A DNA stretch of 64,000 nucleotides from CAWJTV01 sp963845695 (lineage in GTDB: Bacteria; Planctomycetota; Planctomycetia; Isosphaerales; Isosphaeraceae): assembly GCA_963845695.1 (NCBI GenBank), contig CAWJTQ010000001.1:1-64000 (forward strand). The letters run 5' to 3'. Position numbers and translations under genes: made by a program. The notes under the pieces were generated by a model that saw only the letters and a list, made by a program, of their open reading frames with translations, had not been told where the DNA came from and did no database searches. The number at the start of each line of letters is the position of its first letter. Position 1 is the stretch's first letter. Below, piece after piece: positions 19,397 through 28,618 of this stretch.

Positions 19397-20332
19397 ATGA
19401 AAAACTCCCTATGTACGTTGTTTGTCCTGGTCGTCGTGTTGCCTGGTTCGGCGCCGAGTCGAGACTCTGCGGATGCTGACTTCAAGAAGTCGGAGCCGCT
19501 GGTCATCGACGGGAAGGCAGACTTGACGATCAGCGGTCTGGAGATCGCCAACCCGAAGGGCAACGGCATCACGATCAGGAACTCGAAGCGGATTCGCATC
19601 GAGAACTGCAAGATCGGACCGTGCAAGGGGGAGGCTGTCAACGTCTATGCGTGCGAAGGAGTCACGGTGTCCGGGAATCGCTTCGAGGCAGTCAGTACCG
19701 GCGTCTATGCCCTGGATTCCCGGCGCATCGAGGTGACTCGCAACCGATGCCTCAATGTCCATGGTCCCTTCCCTCGGGGGCAGCTTGCCCAGTTCAACAA
19801 GGTGACCGGAGGTGGGAATCGGATCAACCAAAACCTGGCCCTGAACATCCTGGGGAAGAGCCATCCTGAAGATGTCATCAACATCTACCAGTCCAGCGGC
19901 ACGCCGGACGATCCCATCCAGGTCATCGGTAACAAGATCCGGGGAGGCGGGCCGAGCGGTTCGGGCGGCGGCATCATGACCGGGGATGGCGGCGGCGCTT
20001 ACATCGTGGTGAGGGACAACATCGTGGTCGATCCCGGACAGTACGGGATTGCCATCGCCGGGGGGCATCACATCCAGATCCTCGACAACAAGGTCTTCGG
20101 CAAGAAGCAGCCGTTCACGAATGTCGGGATCTACGTATGGAACCAGTCCAACGCCCCCAGCAGCGGCCATACGGTCAGGGGGAATCAGGTCCGGTGGTTC
20201 AACAAGGCCGGGACCGAGAATCCCTGCTGGGACGCCAACAACTGCGGGACGGTCGCCGGGTGGGACGGCAACGATTGGCATGCCGACCTGGACGATAAGA
20301 TCCTGCCGACAGACTTGCTCGGGAGGCCATGA
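19397..20332 (+). CDS. Secreted right-handed parallel beta-helix protein
   Basis: 311 residues. The N-terminus MKNSLCTLFVLVVVLPGSAP is a signal peptide. The rest has repeated short strands typical of pectate-lyase-like helices: LTISGLEIAN, IRIENCKIG, VTVSGNRFEA, IEVTRNRC, IQVIGNKIRGG, IVVRDNIVV and IQILDNKVF, with N/G at turns. This architecture suits polysaccharide binding or cleavage outside the cytoplasm; I see no catalytic set that names a substrate. It ends just before a strong hairpin shared with the convergent gene. It stands alone as accessory cargo between IS copies. Confidence 0.75.
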   Translation: MKNSLCTLFVLVVVLPGSAPSRDSADADFKKSEPLVIDGKADLTISGLEIANPKGNGITIRNSKRIRIENCKIGPCKGEAVNVYACEGVTVSGNRFEAVSTGVYALDSRRIEVTRNRCLNVHGPFPRGQLAQFNKVTGGGNRINQNLALNILGKSHPEDVINIYQSSGTPDDPIQVIGNKIRGGGPSGSGGGIMTGDGGGAYIVVRDNIVVDPGQYGIAIAGGHHIQILDNKVFGKKQPFTNVGIYVWNQSNAPSSGHTVRGNQVRWFNKAGTENPCWDANNCGTVAGWDGNDWHADLDDKILPTDLLGRP

Positions 20333-20407
20333 TCCCCGGGATCTTGGTGTCGAGGGAGTGGGCATTCCTGGCTCTTCCTGTGTCGGTAGCGATCCTGTGA
20401 GTCGCTC

Positions 20408-20441
20408 CATCGTTGAGTCCGGCCCGCCGGACTCAACGATG
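20408..20441. terminator. Bidirectional terminator hairpin
   Basis: Perfect 16-bp stem (CATCGTTGAGTCCGGC) with a CC loop, between the convergent beta-helix and DUF2199 genes. No long T-run, as is common in GC-rich genomes. Confidence 0.7.
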
Positions 20442-20444
20442 AGG

Positions 20445-20951
20445 TCATGAGCCGCCGTGGAGCACGATCTCGGCGATCTCCCGGACCCGCTCCCGGGTGA
20501 TCCCTTCCCGCTGCTCGACGGCCAGCGGGTGGTCGGTCGGCTCAAGCTCGATCCGGGGCCTCACGCCCACCGCCCTGGTGTGGACCATGGTCTTGAGGTT
20601 CAGCGTCTCCGGGTATCCCGGCACGCTGCTGCTCAGCCAGCCGAAGTAAGGCGGCTCCGAGTCGCGGCCCAGTCGCCTCCAGAGTTTGCAGGCCCGGGCG
20701 AAGTTGCGGTCGCTGATTGAGACCCAGACGTCCCAGGAGAACCGCTCTTCGGAACCTATGACGGGCAACTCCAGATTGCCGACGATGTAGAAGTGCTCGC
20801 CGTCGATGACGCACTGGTCGCTCGAGAGGCGGCACCGCCGACGCCGTTCGGCCTCGGGGATGCCGTACCAGTAGGCAGGGGCCTGGAACCCGTAGTGGAG
20901 CGGCAGTTCATCGTGATGCTGGCCACAGCGTTGGCATAAGAATCCCGGCAT
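20445..20951 (-). CDS. DUF2199 domain protein
   Basis: 168 residues. Starts MPGFLCQRCGQHHDELPLHY, a CxxCGxxH metal-site-like motif, followed by the DUF2199 hallmarks: LSSDQCVIDGEHFYIVGNLE, FSWDVWVSISDRNF, PYFGWLSSSVPGYPETLNLK and RPRIELEPTDHPLAVEQREG. Length is normal for the family, whose function is unknown. Single frame, no break. Its start abuts the remnant of another zinc-ribbon gene in the same direction. Confidence 0.85.
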   Translation of the reverse strand: MPGFLCQRCGQHHDELPLHYGFQAPAYWYGIPEAERRRRCRLSSDQCVIDGEHFYIVGNLELPVIGSEERFSWDVWVSISDRNFARACKLWRRLGRDSEPPYFGWLSSSVPGYPETLNLKTMVHTRAVGVRPRIELEPTDHPLAVEQREGITRERVREIAEIVLHGGS

Positions 20952-21091
20952 GGCGATCGGACCTCCCCTGGCTCACCCATGATCGGACCGACCAGTATCG
21001 GAAGGTCCCGCACGCCCCACCGATGACCGCACTCGACGCAATGCCAGGACGGGTCATTATCCGTAACCACGCAACCGCCGAGGACGACCTC
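20952..21091 (-). pseudogene. C-terminal remnant of a zinc-ribbon protein
   Basis: Reads EVVLGGCVVTDNDPSWHCVE then CGHRWG, the end of a small conserved zinc-ribbon protein I recognise by pattern (GGCVV.DNDP.WxCxxCGHRWG). The coding similarity begins exactly where the truncated IS4-like copy ends (21091). The N-terminal part is absent, and the reading frame runs on without a natural stop. Confidence 0.6.
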
Positions 21092-21889
21092 GCCCGAATA
21101 AAACCCGGTCTCCCAGGACGATCTCGTCAGCCTCGAGTCGATCCCAGAGCTGGCGGACCAGCGCCGTCTCACCCGTCTCCTTTCCCTGGAACGGCCCCAC
21201 CGTCAGGTCGCGCACTCACCCCGTGGCCAGCGAGATCAGCACCACGAGCCGGGCCAGCGGAAACCCCAGCCCCACACCTTGGGAACGGGACTGGGGGAAG
21301 ACGCGCTGGTTCCGGGTCGTGTCGGGCATCGACACGGTCGAACCATCGGCCAAGCCAACACGCCGACCCTTCCCGAGCCACGCCGCTCTCGCCCGTTGGT
21401 CGGCCTCCCGCGCCGTCTGACGGACCCAGTGAATGATGACGCCCAGGGGAAGACGCCGCCGCGCGTCGCAGTAGGCACCGGTGTGCTCCGAGCAGCGCTT
21501 GCGACCGGTGATCGCCAGCCAAACGATGACCTGAGCGACCGCCGCGCGACACGAATGATCGGGATCCAAGACCTGGGACAGGAAGGTACAGAGGGTCAAA
21601 AACGGCGTGAAGATCGAGTCGTTGTCTGCGACCCCATCCGCGGCCAAGGCTTGCTCGACCATGGTCTCGCTGAGGATCTCGTGGAAGGGGAGCCCCTGGG
21701 CCGCATCGAGGGAATCCCTCTTGCCGGAAGCTTGTCGTCGTTGAGTCTGGGTCAGGGGTGGCCTCCTGGTACGGGCAAGACTCCCGTTCAGCTAACGAGA
21801 CTTGTCCCAAGGGATGCCGCCCTTTGTCTATCCCATGTCTCTCCTTCGACTTAGAAAAAAACGTTTGCCATTCAGGTCTGACCCCGACT
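21091..21889 (-). mobile_element. Truncated second copy of the IS4-like element
   Basis: Closely similar to 18054-18840 of the intact element: same transposase N-terminal half (IFTPFLTLCTFLSQVLDPDH, LADGSTVSMPDTTRNQ) and a diverged right terminal repeat ending CAGGTCTGACCCCGAC at about 21889. Everything after the second third of the transposase is missing, including the second Asp and the YREK box. The N-terminal frame is broken and an in-frame stop follows LISLATG. Dead element. Confidence 0.8.
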
Positions 21890-22203
21890 GCCTGACCCTG
21901 ACTGCCCGCCCACCAAATACCACGGTCTTGGTGGGCCTTGCCGTGATGGATCGCGGCTCGACCCACCCGACACTCTTCGCGTTCACCCAATCAGTCCGCC
22001 GATCACCACCGCGTCGTGCATCGCGCGCTCGATCGCAAGAAAGGAGAAGGATCGCCACGACCTCGACCCGAGATCCAGGGTATCCCGTAGCGAATCGGGA
22101 AACCGCAATATACACTCCTGTTGTGGAGGCCGGTTAGTGGTTCTTAGTTGACAATTGGCGAATACCGAGCGTCCACCCCGAAGAATCAAGGACCAAGCAC
22201 CCC
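21890..22203. other. Intergenic region upstream of the isomerase-like gene
   Basis: No gene. Presumably carries the promoter of the following gene. An AT-richer patch (GGTTCTTAGTTGACAATTGG) near 22140 contains TTGACA, but I see no well-placed -10 box. Confidence 0.3.
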
Positions 22204-23721
22204 ATGCCCAAGAAAGTCGCGATCTTCTGGCCTGGAGACTATCGCACCAAGCCCAACGAATGGGCGCTTCCGCAATCGCGTGAGACGACCGACCAGTTGA
22301 TCGCGGCGCTTCGGAAGCTGGGCCGATCACCGTACGTGGTGGACGGATACTTGACCCGCCCCGACGAGGCGATCCGTAAGCTCGGGCCGATCGACGACCC
22401 GATGATCGGAGTGTTCGTTCACTGGACCTATGCGCCTCATACCGTGGACGGGGTGGTGGGGAAGGATCACCCGCTGCTGCTGGCGTCGAATTTCTCGGGG
22501 ACGTGGCCGGGGCTGGTGGCTCTCCTGAACACCGGGGCCTCGCTGGAGAGCGTCGGCCGCGCGGCGTCCCGGGCCTGGACCGATGCCCCCGACTGGACCG
22601 CCGACGCCCGATTCATGGAACGGCTCGACGAATGGTGTACGACCGGGCAGATTCGCTATGGGACCGAGGAACTCCGCGGGGCCGGTCCTGTCTCGTCGGA
22701 GTCGGTCGTGACCGCCGAACGGGTGCTCGACGGGATTCGCCGCCGCCGTGTGCTGGCACTGATGCTCGGCGACACGTCGATGGGGATGATCAACGGGTAC
22801 TTTGGTCCACGTCTGCTTTACCGGATCGGATTCAGCGAGCACAAGGTTGACCAGGCCTGGCTGATCGATCGGCTGCGATCGGTCGGCGACGAGCGGGTGG
22901 AGCAGGCGTTTCGATTCGTCCAGGACCGCGGTGCGACGTTCCACTGGCAGGAGGAGAATGCTGAGGACTTCACGCCGGCCGCGACGCGCGAGCAGCTCCG
23001 CGGGTACCTGGCCGTGCTCGACCTGCTCGCGGAGTTCCAGGCCGATTGCCTGGGCTGGCAGTATCAACTCGGTCTCTTGAAGCTACTCCCGCCCAGCGAC
23101 TTTGCAGAGGGGCTACTCAACTCGCACGCACGGCCGGAGGGGAACGGCGAGGTCGTGATTACGAGTACTGAGGCCGACCAGGGCAACCTGGTCCCCATGG
23201 AGCTGATGAAGCGCGTGCTCCAGGCGAAGGGACTGCCGGCGGCGGTGATGTTCCATGACGTGCGTTGGGGTGCGTACCACGACGGCCGGTTCCTCTGGGT
23301 CCTGTTGAACTCGGGGAGCTGTGGCGCCTATGCGTTCAACCACGATGTGACCAGTCTGTCGGGCGTGCACAGCTACCGACAGCCCTCGGGATACTTCCCC
23401 GTGCCGGGTGGGACCTTTGCCGGGGTCAGCCTGCCGGGCCCGATCACCTGGGCGCGCTGCTGGATCGAGCGGACCGGGCAGCTCGTCATGGACCTCGGCC
23501 GTGGCGAGTCGGTCGACCTGCCGGAGGACGTCCGCGAGACGTGGTGGCGCGGCACGACGCGGCAGTGGCCCTTCATGGCCGCCGACCTCGGCTGCTCGAT
23601 GGAAACGATCATGGCCCACTACATGAGCAACCACATTGCCGTGGCGTATGGAGACATCTTTGGAGAGATGGCCGCGCTGTCGCAGTCGCTGGGCTTCCGG
23701 GTTCGGATCCTGGCGTCGTGA
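22204..23721 (+). CDS. L-fucose/L-arabinose isomerase-like protein
   Basis: 505 residues, intact, cytoplasmic (no signal). N-terminal KKVAIFWPGDYRTKPNEWAL and a Rossmann-like first domain are followed by a middle part with LALMLGDTSMGMINGYFG and a C-terminal domain with CLGWQYQLGLLKLLPPSDFA, ITSTEADQGNLVPMELMKRV and GGTFAGVSLPGPITWARCW. Overall order and the E/D-rich central segment suggest the fucose-isomerase fold (aldose-ketose isomerisation with a divalent metal). I cannot confirm every metal ligand, so the substrate is unknown. The only neighbour on this strand is the DUF1570 gene 160 bases downstream; a shared operon is unlikely given a hairpin-like TGATGCC/GGCATTA near 23850. Confidence 0.6.
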   Translation: MPKKVAIFWPGDYRTKPNEWALPQSRETTDQLIAALRKLGRSPYVVDGYLTRPDEAIRKLGPIDDPMIGVFVHWTYAPHTVDGVVGKDHPLLLASNFSGTWPGLVALLNTGASLESVGRAASRAWTDAPDWTADARFMERLDEWCTTGQIRYGTEELRGAGPVSSESVVTAERVLDGIRRRRVLALMLGDTSMGMINGYFGPRLLYRIGFSEHKVDQAWLIDRLRSVGDERVEQAFRFVQDRGATFHWQEENAEDFTPAATREQLRGYLAVLDLLAEFQADCLGWQYQLGLLKLLPPSDFAEGLLNSHARPEGNGEVVITSTEADQGNLVPMELMKRVLQAKGLPAAVMFHDVRWGAYHDGRFLWVLLNSGSCGAYAFNHDVTSLSGVHSYRQPSGYFPVPGGTFAGVSLPGPITWARCWIERTGQLVMDLGRGESVDLPEDVRETWWRGTTRQWPFMAADLGCSMETIMAHYMSNHIAVAYGDIFGEMAALSQSLGFRVRILAS

Positions 23722-23881
23722 TCGGAGTTCGAAGGCGGGTCGGCCGGGTGACCGGACGATCCCGATCGCGCCGGCAACGCGATTCCGAATTCTTGCGGGG
23801 ACTGGCTTTCCGACCGTGACCGGGCTTGATAGACTCAGGTGATCGCCTTCTGTGATGCCGTAAGGCATTAAGCAGGAATAC

Positions 23882-25468
23882 GTGGCCATGCCTTCCGTGA
23901 TCTCCCTACGTATCGACGACGGTTCGGACAAGATCCTCCAGGGATGGAGTGGGATCGGGCTCATCCTGGTCCTGGTGGTGAGTCTCGGACTCGCCGAATG
24001 GAGCCAGGTCCGGGCGCAACCGCCCGACGGCCGACGCGAGTCTTTGAGATCCGCTCCGAAGAGCGTCCTGATTGGCGAGTCTCATCCAGGCTCTACCGTC
24101 GGCACGAAGCTGCGGAAGGCTGAACCGACCACGTCCCGGATCTCGAAGACCGATCCCAAGCCGCTGGCCACCCCACTCGCGCCGGCGCCCGTCGCCGCTC
24201 AGGCCAAGCGGTTCCGGGTTCGGGACGAGATGAAGCAATGCGTCGTGGCTCGTCTGCACGGCCAGTACAAGGACAAGACGGCGCTTCTCCAGCCGGACGG
24301 CCAGATCGGCTTCGCGGACCGGCTCATCCCGGCCATGGAGCCGTTCGAGCCGGTGACGAGCGAGGCGTTGCGCGAACAGTTGCAGGCGGGTCCGTTCGCC
24401 GAATACCAGGTGCTGACGACGCAGCACTATGTGATCTTCTTCCAATCGACGCGCAAGTTTGCGGAGGCCAGTGGCCGTCTACTGGAGGACCTGTACCGCG
24501 GCCTGACCGACCTCTGCCGCAAGCATGAAATCCCGGTGCACGAGACGGAGTTTCCCCTCGTGGCCGTGATCTTCGCGAACGAGCACGACTTCAAGGCACA
24601 CAAGGAGGTGGAACGGGAGGTTCAGGCGTATTACGAGATCTTTACGAACCGGATCTTCTTCTACCAGCGGTCAGACCTGGACCGGAACAACCCCAAGGTA
24701 TCTTACCTTCGGAAGCCTCAGACGGTGGCCCACGAAGGGGCACACCAGATCCTGGCGAACATCGGGGTTCAACCCCGCCTCAGCGACTGGCCCTTATGGC
24801 TGATCGAGGGCCTGGCCGAGTATTGCGCGACGCCTTCCTACACCAAGAAAGGGATCGTCTGGGACCACTTCGGGACGATCAACTCCTTGCACATGGCGAC
24901 GCTTCGAGAGCTGGCCGACCCGCTCGCGAACGAAGTCGAGGCGCACGGGCAGGCTGCCAGACCATCCTATCGGGATCGCTTCCTGATCCAGTCGGAATCC
25001 CTGGTCACCAAGGACCACCTGACTCCCACGGACTATGCACAGGCCTGGGCGCTGACTCACTACCTGGCCGTGAGGCGAGGCGACGACTTCGTCAGGTTCC
25101 TCAAGGCGATGAGTCAGATGCCTCCGCTGGAGCCCCATACGGCCCAGCAGCACCTTGCGGAGTTCCGCAAGTTCTTCGGAGACGACCTGGTCAGGATCGA
25201 TAAGGAAGTGGACAAGCACATTCGAAAGCTCAGCACGTCGAAGGCATACGACCTGCTTCCCTATTTCGCGGTGATCTTCGAACAACCGCTCGGCGGCGGG
25301 ATGGTGCACCGCGCGGCCTGGATTAGCCAGTCGCCCCAGATGATCGAGCAATGGGTGGAGCGCCAGATCTCACCCCAGGGCGGCATCCCCAGTTGGCAAA
25401 CCTCCACCTACTCGACGAGAACCCAGGCGTTTCTGGCCGCCGAGCAATGGATGAGGAGCAACCCGTAA
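23882..25468 (+). CDS. DUF1570 protein, HExxH metallopeptidase-like
   Basis: 528 residues from GTG 23882 (ATG at 23888 also possible). A hydrophobic segment at residues 23-37 (WSGIGLILVLVVSLGLAEW) acts as signal or anchor, then a Lys/Pro-rich linker. The catalytic-like motif is VAHEGAHQILAN (HExxH type), followed by SDWPLWLIEGLAEYCATP, where Glu of EGLAEY would be the third zinc ligand. This is the DUF1570 signature, common in planctomycetes and probably peptidase-like outside the cytoplasm. Intact. It is followed by the tRNA gene. Confidence 0.85.
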   Translation: MAMPSVISLRIDDGSDKILQGWSGIGLILVLVVSLGLAEWSQVRAQPPDGRRESLRSAPKSVLIGESHPGSTVGTKLRKAEPTTSRISKTDPKPLATPLAPAPVAAQAKRFRVRDEMKQCVVARLHGQYKDKTALLQPDGQIGFADRLIPAMEPFEPVTSEALREQLQAGPFAEYQVLTTQHYVIFFQSTRKFAEASGRLLEDLYRGLTDLCRKHEIPVHETEFPLVAVIFANEHDFKAHKEVEREVQAYYEIFTNRIFFYQRSDLDRNNPKVSYLRKPQTVAHEGAHQILANIGVQPRLSDWPLWLIEGLAEYCATPSYTKKGIVWDHFGTINSLHMATLRELADPLANEVEAHGQAARPSYRDRFLIQSESLVTKDHLTPTDYAQAWALTHYLAVRRGDDFVRFLKAMSQMPPLEPHTAQQHLAEFRKFFGDDLVRIDKEVDKHIRKLSTSKAYDLLPYFAVIFEQPLGGGMVHRAAWISQSPQMIEQWVERQISPQGGIPSWQTSTYSTRTQAFLAAEQWMRSNP

Positions 25469-25620
25469 TCACGGTCGGCGGGATCTGCGGCGATCCGATT
25501 CCCACGATCCTTCGCGGGCTCGCCGACTCATCTCGGTCTGTTCAAATCGACCTAAACACGCTATCATTAACCGAGTCGCGGAGAGTTCGACGCCACGCGA
25601 GATGAAGACTGCCCACCGAC

Positions 25621-25693
25621 GGGGACGTAGCTCAATTGGGAGAGCGCCTGGTTTGCAACCAGGAGGTTGCCGGTTCGATCCCGGTCGTCTCCA
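25621..25693 (+). tRNA. tRNA-Ala (UGC)
   Basis: 73-nt cloverleaf. Acceptor GGGGACG pairs with CGTCTCC, giving the G3:U70 identity pair of tRNA-Ala. Anticodon stem CCTGG/CCAGG with loop TTTGCAA gives anticodon TGC. T-arm GCCGGTTCGATCCCGGT has TTCGATC. Discriminator A; CCA is not encoded. Confidence 0.95.
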
Positions 25694-26540
25694 CTTAACA
25701 TCAATCGGACGTTGAGTTTACGTCATGTAGTTCCTTCGGCCGGTTTCTGCTGCGAGCTGAACAGACAATTCAAGGATCGCAGAATTGTCGCTTGATTCTG
25801 CTAGTTTCTCATCAGGCGCGAGCGCCTGGGTGAATACTAGGCGCTCTCCTCATCTCCAAATCGTCACACCGCGCGCTTCTCGAACTTCGATCCGCTTGCG
25901 TGACAGCAAGGATTCTCCGACGTGACCGAGCGAGCGAACTTGGCGTGGCCACCAGCCCTGGGCTTCACGTGTAAGCGCCGTGCAGAACCATACGTGGCTC
26001 GTGGTCGTCCGCGCCAAGCTCGAGGTTCCGAGGGTCGGCCGACTTGGCCTTGGCGGACCTGCGGTGGGACCGTCCCCGCGACCGCGAACCCCCTGCGGTT
26101 CCACATCGGGCGCAGAGAGGTCTGACCGCACTTGCGTCGAACCATCCCATGAAGTATCGTTGCATGGTTGGTAGACGCGATTCCCGTTCGAGCAGGTGGC
26201 CAAGTCGGGCGTAGGCTCGAAGCGCGGCGTGGAACGCCGTGCTTGGCGGGGTCGTCGGACAGCGAGCGGACCACGGATTCCTTGGGGGGCGCCGTCGACC
26301 TTGAAGGACGGTCCGAGGCGGCGCGCCGCACGAGACCGGATTCTCCCAACGTCCGGAAGGTGGCGACCCGGCGAGAATTGTTCGTGCGATGAAGCCCTTG
26401 TAAGTCGGCGACCTCTCTGATCGGGGGCCCCTGCGCAGCCGCTGTGCAGCAAGGCGCGACCGTCGCTCCAGTTCGCGATGAGCCTGGAGTTCTCATTCGA
26501 CCGAGTGTGCATACCGATTCTGACATCGAATAAAGGATCA
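25694..26540. other. Gene-poor stretch between tRNA-Ala and the IS256-like element
   Basis: Overlapping frames exist on both strands but none has a recognisable domain, ribosome site or consistent composition. Contains the left member of a 60-bp imperfect direct repeat (25791-25851). Confidence 0.4.
25791..25851. repeat. Imperfect 60-bp direct repeat, left copy
   Basis: Starts CTTGATTCTGC and ends AGGCGCTCTCCTC, with GAGCGCCTGGGTG between. The partner is at 29755-29813. The copies bracket a 4-kb gene-poor block that contains the IS256-like element; the left one lies about 100 bases after tRNA-Ala. Confidence 0.55.
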
Positions 26541-28012
26541 TGTCCCAGGTTTAGTGGAAAGTTGAAAAGAACGGTGGCGGCTCCGGCGCTCGATGATGCG
26601 TATCATCGGGTTGTCGAATCCCTCGCACAGGAGCCACCACCGATGACCAAACCCTATCAGATCGTTCCGCCTCCTGACAGTCCTCCAATCCTTGATTCCC
26701 AGCAGCTCGCCGAGCTGCTGGCCAAGGATGGCCAGCTCATCCTACCGCTGCTGGACCTCCTCGAGAATGCCCAGTGCGCCCTCTACGACCTCATTGACGT
26801 CATGGGACGCGCCACCATCGAAGCGGTGCTCCGGATGAGCGCCGAGATGATCGCTGGCCCCAAGCAACAGGGCAAGAAGTCCGACTGCGACATCGTCTAT
26901 CACGGCGCCCAGCGGGGCCGCGTCGCTCTGAAGGACCGCGAACTGAACGTCGAGTAGCCCCGGCTCCGCCGCAGGGACCCCAAGGCAGGAGAACCGGCGG
27001 AGGTCGAGATCCCCGCCTACGAGGCGATGCGCAAGGATGGCCGCCTGGCCGATCGGATGCTCGAGCTCGTCATTGCGGGCGTCTCGACCCGGCGCTACCA
27101 GAAGATCCTCCCCAAGATGGCCGAGACGGTGGGCGTCTCCAAGGGCCAGGTCTGGCGCGAGACGATCGAGGCGGGTGAGCGCGTGTTGAAGGTTCTGGCC
27201 CGGCGCGACTTCTCCGCGCTGGATCTCTTGGCCGTCTGGATCGACGGAGTTCAACTCGGCTCGTACCACGTGATCTGCGCCGCCGGGGTCGATGACCGAG
27301 GGAACACGCATATCCTCGACCTCCGCGAAGGGGCCACGGAGAACGCCGTGGTCGCCAAGGCCCTGCTCGAAGACCTGGCCAGCCGCGGCCTTGACTCGAA
27401 GCGACGGCGGCTGTTCGTGATCGACGGCTCGTTGGCGCTGCGCCATGCGATCGAGTTGATCTTCGGAGTGGGAACGCAGGTGCAGCTCTGTCGCAATCAC
27501 AAGCTTCGGAATGTGCTGGGCCAACTCCCCGAGGCCCAGCACGACCAGGCTCAGTCCACATTGAAGGCTTCGTTCAAACTCGACGCCAAGGACGGGATGG
27601 CTCAGCTCGAGAAGTACGCCACGTGGCTGGAGCGGGACTGGCCTAGCGCGGCGAACGCGATGCGCGAAAGGCTGGACGAGATGTTCACGATCAACCGACT
27701 GGGGCTGCCCAGCGAGCTGAGGCGATGTCTGGGAACGACGAACCTGATCGACAACGGCCACTCGGCGCTTCGGGATCGGGTCCGTCGGGTGAAAAACTGG
27801 CAGAGTGGAAAGATGGCGTTGCGTTGGGCAGCGGTGGCCTTTGACGCGATGGCGAAGGGATTCCGCCGGATCTTGGGCTATGAGCATCTCTGGATGCTGA
27901 AGGCCGTCCTCGATGAGCCTTCCCGGGATCAGTCGCTTGTCGATCAGGCCCGCGCCGGTTAGTCTCGAATCCAGCCGGGGTTGCCACCCCACTTTCCACT
28001 GAGTTCGGGACA
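26541..28012 (+). mobile_element. IS256/mutator-like insertion sequence
   Basis: Terminal inverted repeats of about 22 bases: left 26541 TGTCCCAGGTTTAGTGGAAA, right (minus strand from 28012) TGTCCCGAACTCAGTGGAAA, with 4-5 mismatches. Length 1472 bp, one plus-strand transposase gene. Both ends are flanked by TCA, but no 8-9 bp target duplication typical of IS256 is visible, so one flank may be rearranged. Confidence 0.8.
26643..27962 (+). CDS. Mutator-type transposase with an in-frame amber codon
   Basis: Starts MTKPYQIVPPPDSPPILDS at 26643. The frame is continuous to 27962 except for TAG at 26955-26957, directly after ALKDRELNVE and before PRLRRR, the usual junction to the catalytic part. 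Downstream are the mutator-family landmarks VWIDGVQLGSYHVICAAGV (first Asp), RRLFVIDGSLALRHAI (second Asp), QLCRNHKLRNVL and LGTTNLIDNGHSALRDR. About 440 residues with the stop read through. Either a nonsense mutation, a base-call error or a single-copy defect; with the TAG it is inactive. Confidence 0.85.
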
Positions 28013-28153
28013 TCATCCCATTTTCTGCCTGACACCACTTTCTGCCCTTGGCGATGCTCCGACCGGTGGAATCTTGTCTTAACCACTTTAGATGTCAATT
28101 GTTACGCCTTCAAAACGTGCCATTCGTTCACGAGCCCTGATTTGGTTGCACTC

Positions 28154-28551
28154 TCAATTCAGGGACTTCGGTCCCAATTTGGGCAACTTGAGCTGTCCGT
28201 GACGCGTCTGGGGAGGCGACCGCGGGCACATGGGCACCTCGCGGTCCGAGCAGCGCGACATGATCCTGATGTCATCACAAACTCGCTCGGAAAGGGCAGC
28301 CATCGTTTCCCAGTCATTCCGGTACAAGTAAGGACTGTTCCAGCGGCGCACCAGAGGTTCGGGAAGAGCGACTGCACCGCAAGCGGTCCAGCACAAACCG
28401 CGGCTCGCGCCCGCGGCATGCCAAAGCCGCGTACGCACGCGTCGCTCGCGGCGCCTGCGCCTGGGAGGCGCTCTATCCAACAGCCAAGCACCAACAGCAC
28501 CAGTGGCGCGATGCCGAGCAACGAAAGACCCAGGAGAAGCTTGAACTTCAT
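28154..28551 (-). pseudogene. Candidate small lipoprotein, frame-broken
   Basis: MKFKLLLGLSLLGIAPLVLL followed by VLGCW gives a clean signal with lipobox LGC, and GGAG precedes the ATG at 28551. After about 60 residues plausible sequence continues only in the neighbouring frame (SPYLYRNDWETMAALSERVC to LPKLGPKSLN, stop at 28154). No family recognised. It could be a real small lipoprotein with an assembly indel, or chance. Confidence 0.35.
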
Positions 28552-28618
28552 TGTCGCGTCTCCAACCCGGCAAGCTCAGGCAGCGAAACGAGCTTGGCCG
28601 CCAGTTTTCCGCGCGCAC

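Noticed and set aside
25850..26541. Two overlapping ~220-codon minus-strand frames
   Set aside because: Arg/Pro/Ser-rich in both frames, no domain, no ribosome site; typical of GC-rich non-coding sequence.
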